A stretch of 64,000 bases of DNA, taken from the NCBI RefSeq assembly GCF_028462125.1, contig NZ_CP115468.1:3713559-3777558 (forward strand). The letters are read 5' to 3'. The notes beneath the pieces are model-generated. The model was not told the origin of the DNA and did not search any database. It was given only the letters and a program-made list of their open reading frames with translations. Positions 56,686-64,000 of the stretch are shown here, in pieces. The stretch is from Leptospira sp. GIMC2001 (GTDB lineage: Bacteria > Spirochaetota > Leptospiria > Leptospirales > Leptospiraceae). A program made the position numbers and the translations under genes. Position 1 is the first letter of the stretch. Each line of letters begins with the position of its first letter.

Positions 56686-57351
56686 CTACGAAAAGCCAGG
56701 AGGGCGAATCGATTTTATCTTTGGTTCATCTAACAAAAGAAAAGTGGGAATGGCTGCAACAAAAAAGAACATTGCAGTATATGGACCGACCCATCTTAAG
56801 TTATCGTAATTTTCTGGAATTATATCACCGAGTGTTTGCGCAAGTGCGACCGATCCCAGTCCACCAAAGTAACCAATACCCCAAGCATAGCCCGAGATCT
56901 TACCTAGTGTCTCCCTATCACCTAAAAATGGCAAAAATGAAGACACGATATTCTCGGTTGATGTAAAACTGAAAAATGAAACGATTACCAAGATCATTGC
57001 TAACCAAATCATGCCTGGATCAACAAAGTATAGAAGAGCTGTTGGTATTATACATAAAAATGAAGTTATAATCAAAGCTTTCTTCTTAGTTGGAGAAAAG
57101 TCAGTGATTGCACCTAGAATCGGCGCGGTAAAAACCACAAGAATATAACCGATAGCTTGGGCAATTGACCAAAGTAGATTACCATAGGCAAAAGGAGTTT
57201 CTGATGTAGGATCGCCAGGAACAACAAGCATTGTAAAAATATTACAATATATAACGCTCACGATAACGGTGGTGTACGAAGAGTTCGCAAAGTCGAACAT
57301 GCACCATCCAAATATCTGTTTTTTCTGAGACTTCTTTTCTTCCTGAGACAT
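56686..57351 (-). pseudogene. N-terminal half of the IS-split MFS transporter (UMF1/BtlA-like)
   Basis: 221 residues with six membrane helices: FGWCMFDFANSSYTTVIVSV at the start is the signature of the UMF1 (BtlA) group of major-facilitator proteins, and SGYAWGIGYFGGLGSVALAQ is a later helix. The frame runs into a TAG whose last two bases are in the target duplication. Removing the insertion joins GFS to YLGHATN in the same frame. As it stands no full transporter can be made. Confidence 0.9.
56687..56695. repeat. Target-site duplication, right copy
   Basis: TACGAAAAG, identical to the left copy at 55300-55308. Confidence 0.9.
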
Positions 57352-57443
57352 AAAATACCTAGTTATCCTTATTCAGTATATGGGAGAATTATAAGAATGA
57401 GTTAGAAAATGTCAAATGATTATGATAAAAAAAGGTGGCTAGT

Positions 57444-57455
57444 TTAACCTGTTAA
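57444..57455. promoter_or_regulatory. Short palindrome upstream of the BFD operon
   Basis: TTAAC-CT-GTTAA between the divergent MFS and BFD genes, 26 bp before the BFD start. Possible operator. Confidence 0.25.
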
Positions 57456-57480
57456 GCTAATTTTTAACAAGGAACTGGGT

Positions 57481-57699
57481 ATGGAAGAAATTGACTTATA
57501 TTCTTTGATGAGACCCAGAAAAACTTGTGTTTGCAAACAGGTTAGTGAACAAGAAATCATACAGTGCATAAAAGATGGAGCGACTAGTGTAGAGGAAATC
57601 TCTCAGAAAACTCTCGCTTCTACAGGATGTGGAACCTGTTACGGTGCAATTACTAGAATTTTGGAGAAACAGTTGAAGACAATTAGGACAGAAAAATGA
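57481..57699 (+). CDS. BFD-like [2Fe-2S]-binding protein
   Basis: 72 residues. The motif CVCKQVSEQEI followed by STGCGTCYGAI gives four cysteines (C-x-C ... C-x-x-C), the pattern of bacterioferritin-associated ferredoxin-like domains, which hold a [2Fe-2S] cluster. AAGGA lies 7 nt before the ATG. It overlaps the following RibD-like gene by ATGA, so the two are co-translated. Possible role: electron or iron-sulphur partner; no bacterioferritin gene is next to it. Confidence 0.85.
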   Translation: MEEIDLYSLMRPRKTCVCKQVSEQEIIQCIKDGATSVEEISQKTLASTGCGTCYGAITRILEKQLKTIRTEK

Positions 57700-58346
57700 A
57701 ACAAATCCTTGCGATAAATATGGCAATGACTCTAGACGGAAAGGTAGCTCGCCCCGATGGCAAATGGCATGGAATGACAACCGAAAAAGATAAAAGACAG
57801 ATGGATATCTATCGTTCCAATTCGGATGCTCTAATCGTCGGTAAGAATTCTATTACAAATGATAATCCGTTCGTAAAATTGAGATTTGTGGAAAATGCGA
57901 TCAATCCAAGACCTGTGATTTTGATCAGACGTGGGAGCCTAACACCCGATAAACGAATCTTTGAAGAATCAGATCATACACCGCTCGTAATTTGCACTCG
58001 GCAAAACAAAAAAGAAATTGAAGAAAGTCTACGAAATCGAGTCGATATTCAAGCATTGGATTCGGACGATATCGAACCTAAGAAAGTTATGGGCATTCTA
58101 TCCAGACTTGGATATGAAAGAATACTTCTGGAAGGTGGACCAAAGCTTAATTATTCCTTCTTTCGGCAAGGATTGGTCAATCGCATTCATTTAACTATTG
58201 TGCCTTATCTTATTGGTCAGCGGACATTGCCTTCAATCGCTGATGGTGATGTTGAAATTCCTGGTTATGAAAAAGCAGATTGGAAGTTGACTTCATGCAA
58301 TAAAGAAGGAGATGAAATTTTTCTAATCTATGATCGCAAATCTTGA
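57696..58346 (+). CDS. RibD C-terminal (dihydrofolate-reductase-like) domain protein
   Basis: 216 residues of the RibD_C fold: NMAMTLDGKVARPDGKWHGM, RSNSDALIVGKNSITNDNPFVKLR, ILLEGGPKLNYSFFRQGLV. These match 5-amino-6-(5-phosphoribosylamino)uracil reductase and related stand-alone reductases using NADPH. Without the deaminase half it may reduce a riboflavin precursor or another pyrimidine. It overlaps both neighbours (BFD by 4 bp, GT51 by 17 bp), one operon. Confidence 0.85.
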   Translation: MKQILAINMAMTLDGKVARPDGKWHGMTTEKDKRQMDIYRSNSDALIVGKNSITNDNPFVKLRFVENAINPRPVILIRRGSLTPDKRIFEESDHTPLVICTRQNKKEIEESLRNRVDIQALDSDDIEPKKVMGILSRLGYERILLEGGPKLNYSFFRQGLVNRIHLTIVPYLIGQRTLPSIADGDVEIPGYEKADWKLTSCNKEGDEIFLIYDRKS

Positions 58347-58929
58347 GCGAGTCGGAATCTTTTCGTTAGCATTTATTTCATTTTTCGCAAGTATATCTCT
58401 CATTTATATACTTACAACCGAGGAACTTTTTTTTCTCTTCAAAGAAAATTCAATTAAATTCCTGCCAGACCAATCTTATTCAAAAGAACTTCCTGACAAT
58501 TGGGTATCTATCTACGAATTGCCAAAAGGTTCTGAGACTATCTTAATCAATATCGAAGATAAAAAATACTATAATCATCAAGGCTATTCTTTATATGATA
58601 TTCATTCTGCCTTATTTCATAATTTCTTCTTAGAAAAAAAATTACGGGGTGCAAGTACGATTACGCAGCAACTAGCTAGAACTCTTTTTTTAAATCGGGA
58701 AAAGACAATTAAACGTAAACTAACAGAAATTCGAATTGCAGTAGCATTAGAACGAAGCCTCAATAAGAAAGAAATTTTAGAGTACTATTTAAATACGGTT
58801 TATTGGGGTCGAGGTTTTAACGGAATCTATTTCGCATCTAAATACCATTTTCAAAAATCCCCGAAGGACTTGAATTTAGATGAATTTCGAGAACTTGTAC
58901 AAAAATTAAAAAGGCCAGATCACAAATAA
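58330..58929 (+). CDS. Monofunctional peptidoglycan glycosyltransferase (GT51)
   Basis: 199 residues: one N-terminal membrane helix (residues 10-30), then the GT51 motifs NIEDKKYYNHQGYS (catalytic Glu), RGASTITQQLARTLFL, RKLTEIRIAVALERSLNKKEIL, YLNTVYWGRGFNGI. It lacks a transpeptidase domain, so it only polymerises glycan strands, working from the membrane in the periplasm. A compact version, shorter than E. coli MtgA by about 40 residues. Confidence 0.92.
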   Translation: MIANLERVGIFSLAFISFFASISLIYILTTEELFFLFKENSIKFLPDQSYSKELPDNWVSIYELPKGSETILINIEDKKYYNHQGYSLYDIHSALFHNFFLEKKLRGASTITQQLARTLFLNREKTIKRKLTEIRIAVALERSLNKKEILEYYLNTVYWGRGFNGIYFASKYHFQKSPKDLNLDEFRELVQKLKRPDHK

Positions 58930-58996
58930 AATTTAAAGGAAAGAAATTTATGTAAATATTTTATTCGATTAAATTAAACAATCATAAATTCTTTTA

Positions 58997-59995
58997 TCAT
59001 CGCATTCCTTGGTATAATATAGCTTTTTGAATCAGATCGAAGCAGACTTTTGAGTTCTTCAAATGGCATAGAAATGGTAAGAATATTTTGTACGATTTCT
59101 CATCAGTTAAAAATTTTGCATAGACACCCGCAAAACTTACTTCTTCAATTTTGGAAATAGGAATTTTCATATAACCATATTTTAATATTCCTTTTTCTAT
59201 ACGCAAGGGCTTTGGAAAATGAACTCTAAAAGCGACATAGATGGAAAACAAAACGGCAAAGATTATATGCGAATTGAAGATAAATGCAAATACGATACTT
59301 ATAATATCTGGATTATCGATATAAAATAGTTCATAACTTCCAGATGCGATAAAAAACATAGAAGATATAAAAAGTAAAAAGGCTATCGGTATATAAAGAA
59401 GATAACTTTTATCATGACTCGTTAAAGTAAGACCTCTTCCATCTAAAGAAATTTCAAACAGATCACCAGGTCTGTAACGCGGAGGAAAATCGTCCATTTC
59501 AACTTTTCCTTTCATCGTTTCATGATAAGGAAGGTCAAGTTCGTTGGCTTGTCGCAAAACTCCTTCTCGATTTCGCAAGGGAATTCCCGTTGATTTCGAC
59601 AGATCTTCCGCTCGCTCGCGAATTTTTATCTGATCTGCAGATTTCTCAATAAGAAATCCAATCTTTTCGTAGTCCTTTTCTATCTTATCAAACTTCGGAT
59701 ATTTTGATTTTAAATTCCCTAAAGTAGATTCTTCTAAGACAACCGAATATGTGTAATACGTGTTCGAAGACTTCTGATGCTTAATTGTATATTGTGATAA
59801 ACGAATTTCTTGAATAATAGAAGTTGATACTTCCCCGACCAAATCCTTTCCAATAAAAAGTTCTAGACGACCTGTTGAAGGATTGATCTGGATTTTTAAT
59901 TTCTTCTTGGAAAGAATAAAACTAAATAGAAATATCAAGCCAAAGATAAAAGTCCAACTAAACAAACCAATAATTAGAGATATATCTTCTTCCAT
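58997..59995 (-). CDS. Membrane protein of unknown function
   Basis: 332 residues: one N-terminal membrane helix (LIIGLFSWTFIFGLIFLFSFIL), a charged cytosolic domain (residues 35-205) and two central helices (LLYIPIAFLLFISSMFFIASG and IISIVFAFIFNSHIIFAVLFS), then a C-terminal soluble part (KYGYMKIPISKIEEVSF). The last part looks like a PH-like or YdbT-type domain, but this is uncertain. It converges with the GT51 gene. Confidence 0.65.
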   Translation of the reverse strand: MEEDISLIIGLFSWTFIFGLIFLFSFILSKKKLKIQINPSTGRLELFIGKDLVGEVSTSIIQEIRLSQYTIKHQKSSNTYYTYSVVLEESTLGNLKSKYPKFDKIEKDYEKIGFLIEKSADQIKIRERAEDLSKSTGIPLRNREGVLRQANELDLPYHETMKGKVEMDDFPPRYRPGDLFEISLDGRGLTLTSHDKSYLLYIPIAFLLFISSMFFIASGSYELFYIDNPDIISIVFAFIFNSHIIFAVLFSIYVAFRVHFPKPLRIEKGILKYGYMKIPISKIEEVSFAGVYAKFLTDEKSYKIFLPFLCHLKNSKVCFDLIQKAILYQGMR

Positions 59996-60142
59996 TCAAT
60001 TTCCTTCCTCAACCTATCAGATTAAAATATCCATATCAATATTAGAATAAACCCATATACATTAAACCAAAAAAAATCTAATCCATAAAAAGGCTCTAAG
60101 CTAAATCAACTTAAGCAGCTGAAACATTAAAACTGGAAGAGT

Positions 60143-61081
60143 TTATCGAAAAATTCCAGGAAATATAAAATTTATTCCGAAAATCATACCTTTTGCTTTC
60201 ACTTCTTCAGGAACTACGCCAAAGTTTTGACCTCGTATAGAATCCATGCAGGCTCGATCAACAAGTTCTTGACCTTGCGAACTCACAAGGCGAACATCTA
60301 GAACTTTACCTTGATCGTTTAAGAGGAATTGTACCTTCGTCATTCCAGGTTTGATTCCTTCACGAACAACGGTTCCAGCAATATCTCGATAGGCAAAGTT
60401 TCCGCCACCGGGCGGAGCAAAAGATCCTTCAATTTGTTTGAGCATATTCTTAAAATAATGATAACCAGCAAGTTCCTTTGTAGGAACTGTCATAGCACGA
60501 TTTCCATCCCAACGAAAAAGAAAATCCTGCTGAAATCGATAATTGAATGGGATTTTCATCATCTGACCCGTCTGACTTGGATTAGATGGAGTCGGTTGCA
60601 ATGCAGCTACGGTTACTGGATCAGATTTATAAATTCCAACTTCAAATACATCCTCTTCTTTTTTCATATTCTCTTCTTGAGGTGTTGGATTATTGGAAGG
60701 TTGATTCGTAGTTCCGAATATAAATTCTCGAAAAGGTGAACTTGTATGAAAGCCTTTCTCTTCCGTCAATCCACCACCACCAGCACTATCTCGATCTGAG
60801 AGAGCTTTATACTCGTCCCTCTTTTCAGGGTTTATATGCTGCTGTTCAACTAACACTTCATAGATTTTCTCGCGATCTTCACGCATCTTGAGCTCGGATA
60901 CAGGTTCCGAACCTAGCACTTTCCATAGAAGATTTCTGGTTATGAGATGCCCTACAAATAAAGATATAATTAAGAATACAAAAGCTGCAGACAGAAGTAG
61001 ACGTGAATCTCCCTCCTCTTCTTCTTTATACTGAAAAGAGAGTAGCTTCTTCTTTACCGTAGTCCAATCCAAGATGCTCAT
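60143..61081 (-). CDS. TonB-like energy transducer (C-terminal TonB domain)
   Basis: 312 residues from the ATG at 61081, with AGGA upstream; the longer frame from 61123 lies wholly inside ruvB. A membrane helix at about residues 30-50 ([16 protein letters not shown]) is followed by a periplasmic spacer and a C-terminal TonB domain ([49 protein letters not shown]). It would pass energy from ExbB/ExbD to outer-membrane receptors such as the one at 12-15 kb. It starts 56 bp inside ruvB. Confidence 0.75.
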   Translation of the reverse strand: MSILDWTTVKKKLLSFQYKEEEEGDSRLLLSAAFVFLIISLFVGHLITRNLLWKVLGSEPVSELKMREDREKIYEVLVEQQHINPEKRDEYKALSDRDSAGGGGLTEEKGFHTSSPFREFIFGTTNQPSNNPTPQEENMKKEEDVFEVGIYKSDPVTVAALQPTPSNPSQTGQMMKIPFNYRFQQDFLFRWDGNRAMTVPTKELAGYHYFKNMLKQIEGSFAPPGGGNFAYRDIAGTVVREGIKPGMTKVQFLLNDQGKVLDVRLVSSQGQELVDRACMDSIRGQNFGVVPEEVKAKGMIFGINFIFPGIFR

Positions 61082-62060
61082 ATGCCTTCCTACTTGCCAC
61101 GCGCCCCTGAGGTGTGCGATCAATCAAACCTATACGAACAAGAAATGATTCATAATTATCTTCAATCGTTCTTTCTTCTTCACCAATAATTGCAGAAATT
61201 GGTTTCAATCCAACTGGTCCACCATTGAATCTATCTATGATGATTGTTAGAATCTGCCTGTCAACCCCATCCAATCCCAAACTATCAATTCCCATTCTTT
61301 CAAAAGCCATTTTACAGATTTTTTCGGATATAGTTTTCTCAGACGCAACTTCTGTGAAATCTCTAACTCTTTTCAATAAATGATTCGCAATTCGTGGTGT
61401 CTTCCTCGATCTCTTTCCAATCTCATAATCAATTCCTTTTGCCAAAGGAATTTTTAGAATGCTGGCTGATCTTGCCACAATAATTGCCATTTCTTCATCT
61501 GTATAATAATCAAGCTTGAGCTGAATTCCAAATCGATTGCGAAGAGGTTCGCTGACAATCCCAGATCGAGTCGTTGCCCCAACCAAAGTAAAGGGCTTTA
61601 AAGGAATTTGAATTGCTTGTGCAGTCATTGCCTCGCCTGCAACAAAATCCAAAATAAAATTTTCCATAGCTGGATAGAGCAATTCTTCTAATTTTTTTTG
61701 GAAGCCGTGTATCTCATCTATAAAAAAAACTTCGCGTTCTGTAAGTTGTGTTAAGAATTTTCCTAAGTCAGCACCTTTTGATATCGCTGGAGCTGAAGTT
61801 GGTGTGAACGCTACGTTCATTTCATTCGCAATGATAGTTGCAAGTGTTGTTTTGCCAAGTCCAGGCGGTCCAGAAATCAAAACATGATCCAAACCTACGC
61901 CACGTTTACGAGCTGATTCAATATAAACTTCTAGATTGGAAAGAAGTTGTTTCTGTCCAACAAAGTCATTCAGCTTAAGTGGTCGAAGACTTGGATCATC
62001 CTCTCCGTTTCTTGCGATGGCGGATGCACCGCTATTATTTTCTATGTCGTCGTAGTTCAG
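61026..62060 (-). CDS. ruvB: Holliday-junction branch-migration ATPase RuvB, apparent CTG start
   Basis: Motor that drives Holliday-junction migration with RuvA. Walker [10 protein letters not shown], Walker [11 protein letters not shown], sensor/arginine-finger region [19 protein letters not shown] and the C-terminal winged helix ([17 protein letters not shown] ... LGLD). The frame opens after a TGA near 62085, and upstream sequence encodes the expected [17 protein letters not shown], so the first internal ATG (61892) is far too late. No ATG, GTG or TTG is in frame at the right place; CTG 62060, overlapping the htrA stop as CTGA and with GAGAG 10 nt ahead, gives 344 residues, the usual length. 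Confidence 0.93.
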   Translation of the reverse strand: MNYDDIENNSGASAIARNGEDDPSLRPLKLNDFVGQKQLLSNLEVYIESARKRGVGLDHVLISGPPGLGKTTLATIIANEMNVAFTPTSAPAISKGADLGKFLTQLTEREVFFIDEIHGFQKKLEELLYPAMENFILDFVAGEAMTAQAIQIPLKPFTLVGATTRSGIVSEPLRNRFGIQLKLDYYTDEEMAIIVARSASILKIPLAKGIDYEIGKRSRKTPRIANHLLKRVRDFTEVASEKTISEKICKMAFERMGIDSLGLDGVDRQILTIIIDRFNGGPVGLKPISAIIGEEERTIEDNYESFLVRIGLIDRTPQGRVASRKAYEHLGLDYGKEEATLFSV

Positions 62061-63223
62061 TTCGGTCGTTCTCTCGGTATGATAGATGCAATAATCTCAT
62101 TTTTCTTCCGAGTGAATCTGATTTCTATTCTTTTTCCTATTTTAGAAGCACGAACATAGTTGATAAGCTCTTCTGGTGATTTTATATCATTCCCTTCATA
62201 TTTTGTAATCACATCATTGAGCTGCAAACCGGCCTGATCAGCTGGTGATCCTTTTATGATTTGTCGCACAATCGCCCCATTGAGTGAAGATAATCCTAGT
62301 TGTGCTTTATCTTCTTCGGTGACATTGTCAAGACCAACGCCAAGCCATGGACGAATGACTTTTCCATTTTGTCGAAGTTCTTCAGCAACGCGCTTCGCTT
62401 CATTTATTGGTATAGCAAAACCTATCCCAACAGATCCTCCACTCTGAGATGCTATCATTCGATTGATACCAACAACTTCTCCATTGATATTCAAAAGCGG
62501 CCCGCCACTATTTCCTTGGTTAATCGCAGCATCTGTCTGAATATAACTTAGTCCAGAAGCATCAATGCCACCCCTTTGAATAGCACTCACTACTCCAACT
62601 GTAAAAGATTGTTCGAATCCAAGTGGCGCTCCAATTGCAATTGCCCAGTTACCTACTCGAACTTTCTCGCTATTGCCAAGTACTATTGGAGTTATCTCTG
62701 ATTTGCCGGCTTTAATTTTCAATAAAGCAATATCCATCAATTCATCGGATCCTATGAGCTGGGCTTCAAAAGTTTTCTGATTCTTTAATTTAACAGTGAG
62801 TTTGTCCATGTCCTTAACAACATGGTGATTTGTCATGATATAGCCTTCTTCGTTTAAGATGAGTCCTGATCCTAAACCTGTTTGCTTCTGCTTCATTTGC
62901 TGACCACCAGGACCATTAGGTCTTCTTCCGAAAAAATGCTCGAAAAAAGGATCCATTGGAATCTGTCTATTGCTTATATCTACCGTACGCTCTGTAGCAA
63001 TAGATACAACACTTGGACTCACTCTGTCAAAAACTTCTTGAAAAGCATTCTCAAGTGTTATCGCTTGAGCAATGGCTGGAGATGTCTTGCCACTTGGGTC
63101 TGCTGTAAGATACAAACTTCCCGATCTCTGATCACCACAAGTTAGGATGGGTGACAAAAAGGTTCCTATCCAAATTGATATAGCGACAATCGCTAAAATG
63201 CTAGATTTACTTGTCTTGTTCAT
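62057..63223 (-). CDS. HtrA/Deg-family periplasmic serine protease
   Basis: 388 residues from the ATG at 63223, preceded by GGAAGGA; 58 upstream codons of the open frame lie in the MCP region and are not credible. N-terminal signal/anchor ([18 protein letters not shown]). Trypsin-like triad His134 (TNHHVV), Asp164 (MDIALLKI) and Ser239 ([10 protein letters not shown]), followed by one PDZ domain ([14 protein letters not shown] ... [15 protein letters not shown]). Degrades misfolded envelope proteins. Its stop overlaps the ruvB start. Confidence 0.93.
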   Translation of the reverse strand: MNKTSKSSILAIVAISIWIGTFLSPILTCGDQRSGSLYLTADPSGKTSPAIAQAITLENAFQEVFDRVSPSVVSIATERTVDISNRQIPMDPFFEHFFGRRPNGPGGQQMKQKQTGLGSGLILNEEGYIMTNHHVVKDMDKLTVKLKNQKTFEAQLIGSDELMDIALLKIKAGKSEITPIVLGNSEKVRVGNWAIAIGAPLGFEQSFTVGVVSAIQRGGIDASGLSYIQTDAAINQGNSGGPLLNINGEVVGINRMIASQSGGSVGIGFAIPINEAKRVAEELRQNGKVIRPWLGVGLDNVTEEDKAQLGLSSLNGAIVRQIIKGSPADQAGLQLNDVITKYEGNDIKSPEELINYVRASKIGKRIEIRFTRKKNEIIASIIPRERPN

Positions 63224-63248
63224 AGTCCTTCCGACCTGTTTTTGTATA

Positions 63249-64000
63249 TTAGACAGACAAGGAAGAAGCTTGGTTTTCCAATTGATTGATTGTTTCTTGC
63301 AGGATATGTGAATTCGCAGCAAGATTTGAAACAGCTGTATCCAATGAACCAATAGCCTTGGTGACTTGATCGCTCGTCGATGTTTGCTCCCGAGCATTCA
63401 ATTCAATTTCTTGCGATACTGTACGAATTGCTTTTAGATCAGTGAGAATTTCTGTGTTGATTTCTTTTTGTTCACGAATTCTTTTCGTCAAGCGGTCAAT
63501 CTGTTCGCCCAATTCCGCATATCCAGAATGTTGAATGGTTACTTGCGAAGATGTTGCTGAAGCGGACTCACTTCCTTTTTTTATTAAGCCCGCTGCTTTC
63601 TTGATTATCTTTTCAATCTGACTTGCGTTCTCGGCACTGCTGTCTGCAAGTTTTGCAACTTCTTGAGCTACTACTGCAAAGCCTCGTCCATGCTCACCCG
63701 CTCGTGCAGCTTCGATAGAAGCATTCAAAGCAAGTAAATTAGTTCTATCTGCGATCTCAGACATAATCTGATTTACTTCACTCACTTTATTGAAAGACTG
63801 ATCAATCTCTCGGAGTATTTCATCTAGACTTCTGATTGAATCTGATACAAGCTCACCTGAACTTCTCGAAGCCATCATCCTTTCCAGAATAAATTCGGCT
63901 GCGTGTGAGACATCAGCAAGAATTCCTTCCAACTTCTCTGATTCAGTAGTAATACTATCTATTTTATTGTATTGAACGCGGATATGTTGTTCTGAACTAA
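63249..64000 (-). CDS. Methyl-accepting chemotaxis protein, C-terminal part
   Basis: The frame is open to the right window edge, so the sensor half is missing. About 249 residues are visible: the coiled-coil signalling domain with the receptor tip [37 protein letters not shown] in canonical form (described here in pieces), flanked by heptads, ending in a Leu/Ser tail. It should contact CheA and CheW. It ends 25 bp before htrA and is on the same strand. Confidence 0.9.
   Translation of the reverse strand, partial: SSEQHIRVQYNKIDSITTESEKLEGILADVSHAAEFILERMMASRSSGELVSDSIRSLDEILREIDQSFNKVSEVNQIMSEIADRTNLLALNASIEAARAGEHGRGFAVVAQEVAKLADSSAENASQIEKIIKKAAGLIKKGSESASATSSQVTIQHSGYAELGEQIDRLTKRIREQKEINTEILTDLKAIRTVSQEIELNAREQTSTSDQVTKAIGSLDTAVSNLAANSHILQETINQLENQASSLSV

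Larger units (their letters stand above)
55309..56686 (-). mobile_element. IS256-family insertion sequence, 1378 bp
   Basis: Bounded by inverted repeats that match at 23 of the outer 30 positions (left 55309-55338, right 56657-56686, both starting GAG and sharing the core CAAAAACCGTTAG) and by the 9-bp target duplication TACGAAAAG. It contains a single transposase gene. The perfect duplication and intact transposase frame indicate a recent insertion into the MFS transporter gene. Confidence 0.93.

Noticed and set aside
20400..60060. Recurring ATTAGAAT/ATTCTAAT strings in intergenic regions as a regulatory motif
   Set aside because: They are frequent in AT-rich DNA and show no fixed position or spacing relative to genes.
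61892..61892. ruvB starting at the internal ATG 61892
   Set aside because: It would remove the conserved [13 protein letters not shown] region just before Walker A, so the true start must be upstream.
62057..63397. Long version of the HtrA protein starting at 63397
   Set aside because: The first 58 codons lie opposite the MCP gene and have no signal character; the ATG at 63223 has a ribosome site and signal peptide.
1..64000. CRISPR arrays, tRNA, rRNA and prophage genes
   Set aside because: No spaced direct repeats, cloverleaf-like sequence, rRNA segments or phage structural genes were seen on reading the whole window.

Overview
The window is a chromosome segment of a spirochaete, most likely Leptospira or a close relative in the Leptospiraceae. 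This is inferred from low GC, many lipoproteins with loose spirochaetal lipoboxes, a response regulator fused to an RsbW-like ATPase, stand-alone complex histidine kinases, and a helical protein at the left edge that could belong to the flagellar sheath. No rRNA, tRNA or CRISPR array was found. There is one insertion sequence and one decayed gene fragment.

Layout. 1-6.4 kb: the 3' part of a helical protein, a membrane PAS histidine kinase that has lost its phospho-acceptor histidine, and an ABC ATPase/permease pair. 6.4-11.8 kb: a 54-residue zinc-ribbon protein, leuS, and an ATPase-HDOD regulator. 11.9-20.4 kb: an envelope block with a TonB-dependent receptor, lipoproteins, a large surface lipoprotein, an LCAT-like lipase lipoprotein, a phasin-like protein and a paraoxonase-like lipoprotein. 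The receptor and the large lipoprotein carry 11-bp-phased direct repeats resembling Pho boxes upstream. 20.5-24.4 kb: ArsR/SRPBCC genes, a PIN-domain remnant, and an ammonium transporter fused to an adenylate cyclase. 24.5-31.1 kb: a lipoprotein, a porin with a consensus promoter, a secreted protein, a telomere-like pentamer repeat and an RND pump. 31.1-37.6 kb: signalling genes (a frameshifted regulator-ATPase, a 7TM-DISM hybrid kinase, a PAS kinase) around a haloalkane-dehalogenase-like hydrolase.

37.6-43.2 kb is mostly housekeeping: pyrD, a TrmA/RlmD-type RNA methyltransferase, argG and coaD. 43.3-47.3 kb has a secreted caspase-like protein with a lipoprotein, then a second ammonium transporter, this one fused to a chemotaxis-type signalling domain. 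48-54.6 kb holds a WYL regulator overlapping a DUF2779-type nuclease, a lipase, a spirochaete-type secreted protein, a zinc phospholipase C-like enzyme and a DoxX protein. 54.6-57.4 kb is an MFS transporter gene split by an IS256-family element; its 9-bp target duplication is intact, and removing the element restores the reading frame. 57.5-58.9 kb is a compact BFD/RibD_C/GT51 operon. 59-64 kb is a tight minus-strand run of MCP, htrA, ruvB (apparently with a CTG start) and a TonB-like protein.

The strongest candidates for new biology are the two ammonium-transporter sensors, which share the same HAMP-like linker but have different outputs (cAMP versus chemotaxis-type signalling); the putative Pho-like regulon linking a TonB receptor to a surface lipoprotein; the ATPase-HDOD fusion; and the WYL/DUF2779 operon. 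All functional calls rest on reading the sequence and recalled family motifs; no database search was possible.
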